Shown piece after piece: positions 35,944 to 44,593 of a stretch of DNA of 64,000 bases (position 1 is its first letter; each line of letters starts with the position of its first letter). The translations under genes were made by a program, and so were the position numbers. The stretch spans positions 186,001 through 250,000 of the forward strand of contig NZ_JALKBG010000005.1 of NCBI RefSeq assembly GCF_023016155.1, in the 5' to 3' direction. Origin of the DNA: Aliiroseovarius sp. F20344. Its GTDB lineage: Bacteria > Pseudomonadota > Alphaproteobacteria > Rhodobacterales > Rhodobacteraceae. The notes under the pieces are model-generated. The model did no database searches. It was not told where the DNA came from and saw only the letters and a list, made by a program, of their open reading frames with translations.

Positions 35944-37023
35944 TTAGTTCGACGGAATTTCACCTTCGATGCCTTCGACATAGAAGCCCATGCCAGCCAG
36001 CGTGCCGTCATCGGCGGTTTCGCCTTCAGCCAGCCATGCGCTGCCGTCTTGCTTGTTCAGCGGGCCGGTGAATGCGTGGTAGCTTCCGTCGGCCAGTGCA
36101 TCACGCAGGGCTTCAGCTTCGGCTTTCACGTCAGCCGGTACGGCGTCCGAAATCTCGCCGATGCCAACCATGCCAGCGCCGATGCCGTCCCAGGTCGAGA
36201 CGCTTTCCCATGTGCCATCCATAACCGCTTTGGTGCGCGCAACGTAGTAGGGGCCCCAATCGTCGATGATCGAAGACACGCGCGGGAACGGGGCATAGTC
36301 ACCCATGTCCGACGCCTGACCAAAGGTCACGACATTGCCAGCTTCTTTCGCAGCGGCCTGCGGCGCGGTCGAGTCCGTGTGCTGCAGCACAACGTCCGCG
36401 CCTTGCTCGATCAAAGCTTTGGCCGCGTCAGCTTCCTTGGCCGGATCAAACCATGTATAGGCCCAGATGATTTTGAACTGAACGTCCGGGTTCACCTTTT
36501 TGGCGTGGATGTAAGCCGAGTTGATGCCACGGATAACTTCCGGGATCGGGAAAGACGCGATGTAGCCTACTATGTTCGACTTGGTCATTTTGCCTGCAAT
36601 GTGACCTTGCACGGCGCGGCCTTCATAGAAACGGGCCGAGTAAACAGACACGTTGTCGGCTTGCTTGTAGCCTGTTGCGTGTTCGAATTTCACGTCCGGG
36701 AATTTTTCAGCCACGGCAATCGTTGGGTCCATATAGCCAAACGATGTGGTGAAGATCAGGTCAGCACCCGCCAGCGCCATCTGCGTGATCGCGCGTTCTG
36801 CGTCAGCACCTTCCGGCACGCTTTCCTGATAGATGGTTTCGACCTTGTCGCCAAACTCGGCCACAACCGCTTTGCGGCCTTGGTCGTGTTCGTAGGTCCA
36901 GCCGCCATCGCCAACTGGGCCAACATAGATGAAGCCGACTTTGGTTTTGTCTTCTGCGATCGCTGCGGTGCCCAGGCCGGTGGCCAGAGCAGCAGTCGCC
37001 AGAAGTGTTTTCAATACACGCAT
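35944..37023 (-). CDS. BMP-family purine/nucleoside-binding lipoprotein-like protein
   Basis: A 359-residue periplasmic binding protein of the basic-membrane-protein (PnrA/Med) type. The signal peptide LKTLLATAALATGLGTAAIA ends before EDKTKVGF. VGPVGDGGWTYEHDQGR and ITQMALAGADLIFTTSFG are family landmarks. There is no lipobox Cys, so it is soluble. It begins one base after the stop of a K+-channel gene and is last in the operon with the matching ATPase, two permeases and xanthine dehydrogenase, so purine uptake is the likely role. Confidence 0.9.
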   Translation of the reverse strand: MRVLKTLLATAALATGLGTAAIAEDKTKVGFIYVGPVGDGGWTYEHDQGRKAVVAEFGDKVETIYQESVPEGADAERAITQMALAGADLIFTTSFGYMDPTIAVAEKFPDVKFEHATGYKQADNVSVYSARFYEGRAVQGHIAGKMTKSNIVGYIASFPIPEVIRGINSAYIHAKKVNPDVQFKIIWAYTWFDPAKEADAAKALIEQGADVVLQHTDSTAPQAAAKEAGNVVTFGQASDMGDYAPFPRVSSIIDDWGPYYVARTKAVMDGTWESVSTWDGIGAGMVGIGEISDAVPADVKAEAEALRDALADGSYHAFTGPLNKQDGSAWLAEGETADDGTLAGMGFYVEGIEGEIPSN

Positions 37024-37024
37024 A

Positions 37025-37810
37025 TTAGTCTCCCTTGGTGTCTTGAGCAGTTTCGTTGTTGTTCTCTTCCCCGTTCTCGCGGGCCTCGCGAATGCGGCGT
37101 TGAATATTGGTTTCGCTTTCCAATAGCGCCGTCGTCACGATGGCCGAGGGCACGGCGATCACGCCAAGCCCAATGAACAGGACAAAGGTGGTGAAGATCC
37201 GCCCGCCGGGCGTGATCGGAAACATGTCGCCATAGCCCACGGTGGTAAAGCTTGCCACCGCCCACCACAGGCTGTTGGGGATCGAGGAGAAGACCTCGGG
37301 CTGGGCGTCATGTTCGAAAATGTAGATGCCAACGGCGGACACATAAAGCATCAGCCCTGAGATCACGCCGAAAATGGCAAGTTCTCCGCGCACTTGCCGG
37401 AACGCCACGACCATCCGTTCCATCGCATGGCTGCCCCGAAACAGTTTCAGCAGGCGCACAAGGCGGAGCAGTCGGAAAGCGCGTAGCACCTGCCATTGTG
37501 GGGTCAGGAAGGCGATGGCCGGAGCAAAGGCGAGAAAATCGACTATGCCCCAAAAGCTGAACGCATACCGCGCTGGGCGCGGGGCGGTCGCAAGGCGCAG
37601 CACATACTCGGCCGCAAAAACGACGAGAAGCAGAATTTCGAACTTGAACAGAAGATTGCGAACCTGCCCGGGAAGCTCCGGCATGGTTTCCAGTGCGATT
37701 GCGACCGCCGACAAAAGGATCAGAACATCCATCACACGCCCGACATTCACACCGCCCAATGGGGTGTGCCCGTCTAGAATGTCGTGGATCTCGGCTTTTG
37801 TCATAGACAT
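37025..37810 (-). CDS. Voltage-gated potassium channel
   Basis: A 261-residue six-helix channel subunit. S4 carries regularly spaced basic residues (RAFRLLRLVRLLKLFRG), and the selectivity filter is TTVGYGD (T189-D195) followed by S6. The C-terminus is highly charged (REARENGEENNNETAQDT). It is a standard Kv-type K+ channel by motif. What is odd is the place: between the permease and binding-protein genes of a purine ABC operon, with three bases to the upstream gene and one to the downstream gene. Confidence 0.92.
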   Translation of the reverse strand: MSMTKAEIHDILDGHTPLGGVNVGRVMDVLILLSAVAIALETMPELPGQVRNLLFKFEILLLVVFAAEYVLRLATAPRPARYAFSFWGIVDFLAFAPAIAFLTPQWQVLRAFRLLRLVRLLKLFRGSHAMERMVVAFRQVRGELAIFGVISGLMLYVSAVGIYIFEHDAQPEVFSSIPNSLWWAVASFTTVGYGDMFPITPGGRIFTTFVLFIGLGVIAVPSAIVTTALLESETNIQRRIREARENGEENNNETAQDTKGD

Positions 37811-37813
37811 CCC

Positions 37814-38737
37814 TTAATGCGTTGCGTGGAAACTGCGACCCAGTGATCCGGGCGCGCCGTGGTTCCCTTTGAACGAGATACCGACAAGCACAAGGATTGT
37901 CACCACATAGGGGCTCATTGCCAAGACCTCGACGGGAAGTGCGACCCCGGCTGCCTGCAAGTTCAGCTGCAAAACCGTGATGCCGCCAAAGAGGTAGGCA
38001 CCCAGCAAAACACGCCATGGCCGCCAGCTTGCAAAGACAACGATTGCCAAGGCGATCCAACCAGCGCCAGCGGTCATGCCTTCGACCCATTGCGGGACGC
38101 GCACAAGGCTGATGTAAGCCCCACCAAGGCCCGCACAAGCACCCCCGAACGCAATCGCAATCAGGCGCACACGGTTCACTTTGTAGCCAAGCGCATGGGC
38201 CGCGTCGTGGTTTTCACCGACGCCGCGCAGGATGAGGCCAGCACGGGTTTTGGTCAGCACATACCACGTGGCTGCGACGATGATCAGGCTGACATAGACC
38301 ATAGGATCGTGTTTGAAGAGGATCGGGCCAAGCACTGGGATATCGGAAAGAAGCGGGATGTCCCACTTCGCCATGGTGGGCGCTTTGATGCCTTCGTAGG
38401 GTTTGCCGATCAGGGCCGACAGACCAAGGCCGAAAAGTGTGAGCCCAAGTCCCGTCGCCACTTGGTTGGACTTAAGGTAAAGCACCAGAAGGCCAAAAAG
38501 CATCGACAGGGCCGCGCCTGCCACCGCTGCTGCAACAAAGCCAAGGGCCGGGGTTTGGGTGTTTACTCCAATGGCAAAACCCACCACCGCACCGGTGATC
38601 ATCATGCCTTCGACGCCAAGGTTCAGGACGCCGGATTTCTCGACGACGGCTTCGCCTATGGCTGCCAATAGGATCGGAGTGGCCGCCACCATGAGAGAGG
38701 CCAAAAGCAGGATCGGATTGATTTGTCCTAGGTCCAT
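37814..38737 (-). CDS. Purine/nucleoside ABC transporter permease (YufQ type)
   Basis: A 307-residue BPD_transp_2 permease with about eight or nine membrane helices. Landmarks are AIGEAVVEKSGVLNLGVEGMM and GVGENHDAAHALGYKVNRVR. It pairs with the permease upstream (38749-39837). The stop is three bases before the K+-channel start. Confidence 0.9.
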   Translation of the reverse strand: MDLGQINPILLLASLMVAATPILLAAIGEAVVEKSGVLNLGVEGMMITGAVVGFAIGVNTQTPALGFVAAAVAGAALSMLFGLLVLYLKSNQVATGLGLTLFGLGLSALIGKPYEGIKAPTMAKWDIPLLSDIPVLGPILFKHDPMVYVSLIIVAATWYVLTKTRAGLILRGVGENHDAAHALGYKVNRVRLIAIAFGGACAGLGGAYISLVRVPQWVEGMTAGAGWIALAIVVFASWRPWRVLLGAYLFGGITVLQLNLQAAGVALPVEVLAMSPYVVTILVLVGISFKGNHGAPGSLGRSFHATH

Positions 38738-38748
38738 GATTGTCGCTC

Positions 38749-39837
38749 CTATTGTGCCGCTACTGGGCGTTTAAGCCGCAGCCGGTAGTGGGTCAGCATG
38801 TCCATCGCCAGAAGGAAGAACATCAACATGCCTTGGAACATCTGGATCGCCGCACCAGGAAGACCCAGCATCAGTTGCGCCAGCTCACCGCCAATATAGG
38901 TCAGCGCCATCAGTAGGCCCGCCAGCAAGATGCCGACCGGATGCAAGCGACCAAGGAAAGCCACGATGATCGCGGTGAACCCATAGCCAGAGTTGAAGTC
39001 GATCGTGACCTGACCGGACGGACCCGATACTTCGAACAAACCAGCAAGACCTGCAAGTGCCCCGGAAGTGCCCAGACAAAACAGCACCAGCCGCGTCGGG
39101 TTCACGCCTGCAAACCGTGCTGCGCGTGGGGCTTCGCCTGCCAGTCGCACCTGAAAGCCCAGCATGTGGCGGGTCAGAAGGATATAGGCAAGGATCACCG
39201 CGATGAACGCTGCCGCCACACCCCAGTGCATGCCTGTGCCCTCGATTATATCGGTGTTATAAGCGGCCGGGAAGTCGCGGAAGTTGCGCGATCCGGGAAA
39301 GCCCATCCCATCTGGGTTTTTCAAGAGCCCCTGACTGACCGATGCCAAAAGGTTCTCGGCCACATAAACCAACATCAGGCTGACAAGGATTTCGTTGGTG
39401 CCGAACTTCACTTTCAAAAACCCGGGGATCATTGCCCAAGCCCAGCCACCAATCGCACCCGCAAGCACCATGGCCGGGAATAGAAGAATGCTCTCAGATG
39501 GATAGAAGGCCAGCCCAACAGCGGCGCCACAGATGGCCCCCATGATGTACTGACCTTCGGCCCCGATGTTCCAGATACCTGCACGAAAGCCCAGAGACAG
39601 ACCGATGGCAATCAGGATCAAGGGAGCGGCTTTTACCAGAAGCTGAGGCCGCGAGTAGGGTCCAAAAGTTTCATGAAACAATGGGTCCCAGAAGATCGTG
39701 CGAATGGCCTCGAACGGGTCCTTGCCCAGCATCCAGAACATGATGCCGCCTGCAATCATAGTTGCGATCACCGCCAGAACCGGAGTCATCGTTGCCCATA
39801 ACTTTGAGGGCTGCGGTCGTTTCTCAAGACGGATCAT
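38749..39837 (-). CDS. Purine/nucleoside ABC transporter permease (YufP type)
   Basis: A 362-residue permease with a first helix after a short cytoplasmic N-terminus, a periplasmic loop (GKDPFEAIRTIFWDPL), then GFRAGIWNIGAEGQYIMGAI and the ATPase-contact loop QVRLAGEAPRAARFAGVNP. Its start overlaps the ATPase gene stop by four bases (ATGA). Confidence 0.9.
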   Translation of the reverse strand: MIRLEKRPQPSKLWATMTPVLAVIATMIAGGIMFWMLGKDPFEAIRTIFWDPLFHETFGPYSRPQLLVKAAPLILIAIGLSLGFRAGIWNIGAEGQYIMGAICGAAVGLAFYPSESILLFPAMVLAGAIGGWAWAMIPGFLKVKFGTNEILVSLMLVYVAENLLASVSQGLLKNPDGMGFPGSRNFRDFPAAYNTDIIEGTGMHWGVAAAFIAVILAYILLTRHMLGFQVRLAGEAPRAARFAGVNPTRLVLFCLGTSGALAGLAGLFEVSGPSGQVTIDFNSGYGFTAIIVAFLGRLHPVGILLAGLLMALTYIGGELAQLMLGLPGAAIQMFQGMLMFFLLAMDMLTHYRLRLKRPVAAQ

Positions 39838-41330
39838 GCGGCCACCTCACCTTCTCCACCACCCATCATCAGGCCGATCTCCTCGACGCTCAGGTTTTGG
39901 GTTGGCACGGGGTTGGCCACGCGCCCTTCGTTTAATGCCGTGAAGCGGTCGGCAATTTCCATCAGTTCGTCCAGATCCTGGCTGATCACGATCACGGCGG
40001 CGCCCTTGTGGGCGAGATCCAGCAATGATTGCCGGATCGAGGCCGCAGCCGCCGCATCCACGCCCCAAGTGGGCTGGTTTACCACCAAGACGTCTGGGTC
40101 TTGCAACACTTCACGGCCAATGACGAATTTCTGCAGGTTGCCACCAGACAGCGATCCCGCTGCGTTTTCCGTGCCTGGCGTGCGCACATCAAACGCTTCG
40201 ATGATGCGGCGGGCGAAGCTTTCAGCTTTGCCCCAGCGCAAGAACCCGCGTTCCACAAGGTTCTCGCGTACAGCGCCGGTAAGCAGAGCGTTTTCAGTCA
40301 AGCTCATTTCGGGGGCTGCTGAATGGCCCAGCCGTTCTTCGGGTGCCGTTAGCAATCCGCGTGTGCGTCGTGCATTGGGTGGCAGGGTGTTAATCTCGTC
40401 CCCGGACAGCTTGATTGCCCCTGCGCTGGCCCGGGCTTCGCCAGATAAAACCGCCAGAAGCTCGTCCTGCCCATTGCCTGCCACACCGCCAATGCCCAGC
40501 ACTTCGCCCTTGCGCACGCTCAGGCTGACGTTTCTTAGGTTCACGCCAAATTCGTTGGGCGAGGTCATGGAAACGCCCTCGAGCGACAGCGCCTCGTCGC
40601 CCGGTTCCCAGTGTTCGCGTGATGGCACGTGCAGCGTATCGCCCACCATCATCTCGGCCAATTCGCGGGCCGATTTCTCGCGGGGATCGCAGGTGTCCAC
40701 CACCACGCCATGGCGCAGGATCGTCGCGTGTTCACACAGGCTGCGGATTTCTTCCAACTTGTGCGAGATATAAAGGATCGCGGTGCCTTCATCCGTCAGC
40801 TTGCGCAGGGTTTCGAATAGAATTTCAACCTCTTGCGGGGTCAGAACGCTGGTCGGTTCGTCCATGATCAGAAGCTTGGGGTTTTGCAAAAGGCAGCGAA
40901 TGATCTCGACCCGTTGACGTTCGCCTGCCGACAGATCGCCCACGGTCCGCTCGGGGTCCAATGGCAACCCATACGCTTGGCTTACTTCGCGGATGCGGGC
41001 AGACAGTTCGCGCGGCGTCGGCGGGTTGTCCATGCCAAGCGCGATGTTTTCGGCGACAGACAATGCGTCAAACAGGCTGAAATGCTGGAACACCATTGCC
41101 ACACCTGCCGCGCGTGCAGCAGCGGGATTCACAGGGGTAAAAGTCTCGCCCTTCAGGGTCATTTGGCCCGCGTCAGGTTTCACCAAACCGTAGATCATTT
41201 TAACGAGGGTGGATTTACCCGCCCCGTTTTCACCCAAAAGGGCGTGAACTTCGCCGGGTAGCAGCGAAAACGAGACCTGATCGTTGGCGACAACGCCGGG
41301 ATAGGCCTTTGTCAGACCCTCCAGCGTCAT
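39834..41330 (-). CDS. Purine/nucleoside ABC transporter ATP-binding protein (tandem ATPase)
   Basis: A double ABC ATPase of about 498 residues. The first half has Walker A GENGAGKST, signature LSAGERQRVEI and Walker B LLIMDEPTSVL. The second half has a degenerate P-loop (GVAGNGQDE), signature LSGGNLQKFV and LVVNQPTWGVD, as in sugar/nucleoside (RbsA/YufO-type) ATPases. The frame extends to 41438, into xdhC. I chose ATG 41330, eight bases after the xdhC stop, because it gives MTLEGLTKAYPGVVAND; a TTG start just after AGGGGAT is the alternative. Confidence 0.88.
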   Translation of the reverse strand: MTLEGLTKAYPGVVANDQVSFSLLPGEVHALLGENGAGKSTLVKMIYGLVKPDAGQMTLKGETFTPVNPAAARAAGVAMVFQHFSLFDALSVAENIALGMDNPPTPRELSARIREVSQAYGLPLDPERTVGDLSAGERQRVEIIRCLLQNPKLLIMDEPTSVLTPQEVEILFETLRKLTDEGTAILYISHKLEEIRSLCEHATILRHGVVVDTCDPREKSARELAEMMVGDTLHVPSREHWEPGDEALSLEGVSMTSPNEFGVNLRNVSLSVRKGEVLGIGGVAGNGQDELLAVLSGEARASAGAIKLSGDEINTLPPNARRTRGLLTAPEERLGHSAAPEMSLTENALLTGAVRENLVERGFLRWGKAESFARRIIEAFDVRTPGTENAAGSLSGGNLQKFVIGREVLQDPDVLVVNQPTWGVDAAAAASIRQSLLDLAHKGAAVIVISQDLDELMEIADRFTALNEGRVANPVPTQNLSVEEIGLMMGGGEGEVAA

Positions 41331-41337
41331 CAGCGCA

Positions 41338-42327
41338 TCAGCTTGGCGCAAATCCCCTGTCAAATGACATCCCCCTGTCGTGGTGTGTGGTGTTCGATTT
41401 ATTGTTATATGCCACGCTCTTAAGTAGCGCGGACGCAACCCCTACGGCAATGGCCTGCGGGTGTTTTCCAAGGCTTGGATCGCCAATTGGGCAGGCAATC
41501 CGGTCGATTTCACCTATGCCGTGTCCCAACGCGGTGAGGCGACGACGGAAACGGGCCCATTTTGTTGCCGATCCGATCAAGCCTGCGGTGGCAAAGTCGC
41601 GTGATAGAATCGCATGGCAGATCTCAAGATCCATGACGTGGCTATAGGTCAGCACAAGGTGATGTGCGCTGTCAGGCGCAAGGCGAACCGCTTTGGCGGG
41701 GTCCGGCGCAGGAAGACAGGTGACATCTTCGGGCGGTGTTTCTGGAAAGCGGTCTGCCGCCACATCGACCCATGTGATGGCAAGGTCCGGCAATGGGGAT
41801 AGAGTGGCGACAAGCGCCCGTCCCACATGGCCAGCGCCGTAGATCCAAACGGGTTCGGTCGGATGTGCGATCGGCTCCACCATCCAGCCTTGCAGTAACT
41901 CGGCGGTGGGCGTTACGCCTTGATTGCGTGCGGCCGCGATCAAACGTTTTACAGCAAGGGGCATGTCGGATTGGCCTCCGACGGCGCGTGCGTGCAAGGG
42001 CACGTCCTTAAGATTGGTTAGGTCATCCGCCCTGTAGATCTCGGACAAAATAGTGACCGCACCGCCGCAGCACTGACCCAAAGCTGGGCCAAGGGGCAAA
42101 CGTTCGATTGTCTGCTGCGTTCCATCAGCCAATTGTTGGCGGGCTGCTTTCGCTGCACGGAACTCCAACTCTCCGCCACCGATTGTGCCAGTTTGTCCGT
42201 CCTTCCAAACCAGCATCGCTGCGCCAACCTCGCGCGGGGTTGATCCGGCAGTATCAGCCACCACCACGCGCACCACGGCGAGGTGATCCGCAAGTGCGGA
42301 GCGAAGGGAGGTCAGATCAATCGCCAT
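41338..42327 (-). CDS. xdhC: Xanthine dehydrogenase accessory protein XdhC
   Basis: A 329-residue XdhC/CoxI protein. The N-terminal part has VVADTAGSTPREVGAAMLV and GTIGGGELEF with CCGGAVTIL; the C-terminal part is a Rossmann domain (VWIYGAGHVGRALV) ending in LTYSHVMDLEICHAIL and GLIGSATKWARF. XdhC binds and sulfurates the molybdenum cofactor before insertion into XdhB. It overlaps the xdhB end by 11 bases. Confidence 0.93.
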   Translation of the reverse strand: MAIDLTSLRSALADHLAVVRVVVADTAGSTPREVGAAMLVWKDGQTGTIGGGELEFRAAKAARQQLADGTQQTIERLPLGPALGQCCGGAVTILSEIYRADDLTNLKDVPLHARAVGGQSDMPLAVKRLIAAARNQGVTPTAELLQGWMVEPIAHPTEPVWIYGAGHVGRALVATLSPLPDLAITWVDVAADRFPETPPEDVTCLPAPDPAKAVRLAPDSAHHLVLTYSHVMDLEICHAILSRDFATAGLIGSATKWARFRRRLTALGHGIGEIDRIACPIGDPSLGKHPQAIAVGVASALLKSVAYNNKSNTTHHDRGMSFDRGFAPS

Positions 42328-44593
42328 CGCGCACTCTCTCGACGGCTGCCAGAACCTCTTCCGCCGTTGCTGGCGCGTTCATGTCGTGAAATCCATCGCC
42401 GCATGCGGACACGGCATCCGCCAAAGCCAACCAGGCCGAGATGCCAAGCATGAAGGGTGGCTCCCCCACTGCTTTTGAACGAAAGATCGTTTCTTCGTGG
42501 TTGGGTTGGTCCCACAGATCCACGTTGAAAACACGCGGGCGGTCTGAACAGGCCGGAATCTTATACGTCGACGGTGCATGGGTGCGCAGCACGCCTTTGT
42601 CATCCCAGACAAGTTCCTCTGTCGTCAGCCACCCCACGCCTTGCACATAGCCGCCTTCGACCTGACCGATATCCAGCGCCGGGTTCAGACTGGTGCCTGT
42701 GTCATGCAAGATATCGGCACGCAACACGCGGTTCTCGCCCGTCAACGTGTCGATCACCACTTCGGATAGGGCGACGCCATGGGCGAAATAGAAAAACGGC
42801 CGCCCTTGCCCTTTGACCCGGTCCCACGTGATTTCGGGTGTTTTGTAAAAACCAGTCGCTGACAGACTAACTCGTGCTTCGTAGGAAAGCTTTGCGGCTT
42901 CCTGAAATGGAATGCTTTGCGCTGGGCCGTGGACTTCGCCGTCTGCGAAGGTGATTTCGGCGGCAGTACATTGCCAGATCTGCGCCAGATGTTTGGCCAT
43001 ACGATCCCGTATGGCAAGGCAGGCCGATTGCACGGCCATCCCGTTCAGGTCGGACCCCGACGAGGCCGCAGTGGCCGAGGTATTGGGCACCTTACCCGTA
43101 TCCGTCGCCGTGATTTTCACGAAATCCAGCGGCACGCCAAAACTGCGGGCTGCAACCTGAGCGACTTTCTGGAACAACCCTTGCCCCATTTCGGTGCCGC
43201 CGTGGTTCATTTGGATCGAGCCATCCTGATACACATGTACCAGTGCGCCCGCTTGGTTCAGATGGGTCAGCGTGAAACTGATCCCGAACTTAACGGGTGA
43301 AAACGCCAGCCCTTTTTTTAAGAGCGGGTTCTCCGCATTGAAGGTAGCGATCTCGTCTTTTCGGCGCGTGTAATCTGCGCGTTCAAGCAACGCATCGGTC
43401 ATGGCCGGTATGTGAAAGCCCTGAATCTCCTGCCCATAATGGGTTGTTTGGCCGTCGCGATAGTAATTCACGCGCCGCACATCCTTGGGGTCCAATCCGC
43501 GTGCTTGCGCCACGTGATCCAAGATCCGTTCGATCCCGAATACCCCCTGCGGGCCACCAAAGCCACGAAATGCAGTGGCCGAAGCCGTGTGGGTTTTCAA
43601 CCGGTGGCTTTCGATCCGCACATCGGACAGGAAATAGGCGTTATCGGCATGCAGCATGGCGCGATCTGCGACGGGCAGGGACAGGTCTTGCGCCCACCCG
43701 CAGCGGGTCATTTGTGTGACATCCAGCGCCACCAGTCGACCGTTTTCATCGACACCCGCGCGATAGGAAATGCGAAAGTCATGTCGCTTGCCGGTGATGA
43801 CCATGTCATCATCCCGATCATAGCGCATTTTGCAGGGTTGCCCGGTCTGTCGTGCTGCGATGGCACAGGATACGGCCAGCGCGTTGCCTTGGCTTTCCTT
43901 GCCGCCAAAACCCCCGCCCATGCGCCGTGTCTCGACACGGACGGCATGCATCGGCTTGCCAATGGCCTCGGCCACTTTGTGCTGAATTTCAGTTGGGTGT
44001 TGGGTCGAGCTATGGACCAACATATCCCCATCTTCTTGCGGCACGGCCAGCGCGGCCTGCCCCTCAAGATAAAAGTGTTCCTGTCCGCCCATCTCGAAGC
44101 TGCCTTCGATGATATAGGGCGCTGTTGAAAGCCCGCTTTCGGCGTTCCCTCGTGACCAGATAACTGGCCCGTCTTCGAACCGGCTGTTTGCGGCCAATGC
44201 GTCATCAATGGTTAGAATTGCCGGACGAGGATCGATTATAATTTCGCCCAAACGCGCCGCCTTTCGCGCAGCCAAATGGCTGGTCGCGACCACAAGGAAA
44301 ATGGGTTGCCCGTGATAGAAGACTTCGCCCTGCGCCAAAAGCGGTTCGTCATGGGCCGATGGCGAGACGTCGTTGTCAAATGGCAGGTCCGCAGCAGTCA
44401 GCACCGCGACCACGCCCTCAGCGGCCCGTACCTTGGACAGGTCCGCCCGCGTGATGATCCCGCGCGCTGTATCGCTTAGGCCAAAGGCCAGATGCAGGCA
44501 GTTGGAAGGCGTGGGGATGTCGTCGACATAGCGCGCAGCGCCGGTCACATGAAGGGCGGCTGCGTCGTGGGGCAGGGAGGTTCCGGCGCTCAT
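42317..44593 (-). CDS. xdhB: Xanthine dehydrogenase molybdopterin subunit XdhB
   Basis: A 758-residue molybdenum hydroxylase large subunit. Motifs are HVTGAARYVDDIP at the N-terminus, GGGFGGKESQGN, the substrate-channel region TAFRGFGGPQG, and near the C-terminus GEPPFMLGISAWLALADAV with the catalytic Glu context. ATG 44593 overlaps the xdhA stop (ATGA); the extra 24 residues of the longer frame are not needed. It oxidises hypoxanthine and xanthine to urate. Confidence 0.94.
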   Translation of the reverse strand: MSAGTSLPHDAAALHVTGAARYVDDIPTPSNCLHLAFGLSDTARGIITRADLSKVRAAEGVVAVLTAADLPFDNDVSPSAHDEPLLAQGEVFYHGQPIFLVVATSHLAARKAARLGEIIIDPRPAILTIDDALAANSRFEDGPVIWSRGNAESGLSTAPYIIEGSFEMGGQEHFYLEGQAALAVPQEDGDMLVHSSTQHPTEIQHKVAEAIGKPMHAVRVETRRMGGGFGGKESQGNALAVSCAIAARQTGQPCKMRYDRDDDMVITGKRHDFRISYRAGVDENGRLVALDVTQMTRCGWAQDLSLPVADRAMLHADNAYFLSDVRIESHRLKTHTASATAFRGFGGPQGVFGIERILDHVAQARGLDPKDVRRVNYYRDGQTTHYGQEIQGFHIPAMTDALLERADYTRRKDEIATFNAENPLLKKGLAFSPVKFGISFTLTHLNQAGALVHVYQDGSIQMNHGGTEMGQGLFQKVAQVAARSFGVPLDFVKITATDTGKVPNTSATAASSGSDLNGMAVQSACLAIRDRMAKHLAQIWQCTAAEITFADGEVHGPAQSIPFQEAAKLSYEARVSLSATGFYKTPEITWDRVKGQGRPFFYFAHGVALSEVVIDTLTGENRVLRADILHDTGTSLNPALDIGQVEGGYVQGVGWLTTEELVWDDKGVLRTHAPSTYKIPACSDRPRVFNVDLWDQPNHEETIFRSKAVGEPPFMLGISAWLALADAVSACGDGFHDMNAPATAEEVLAAVERVRDGD

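Noticed and set aside
35812-37176. 454-residue plus-strand frame opposite the BMP protein and channel genes
   Set aside because: The antisense frame has Arg/His/Phe-rich composition and no domain, while the minus-strand genes have clear motifs: a shadow.
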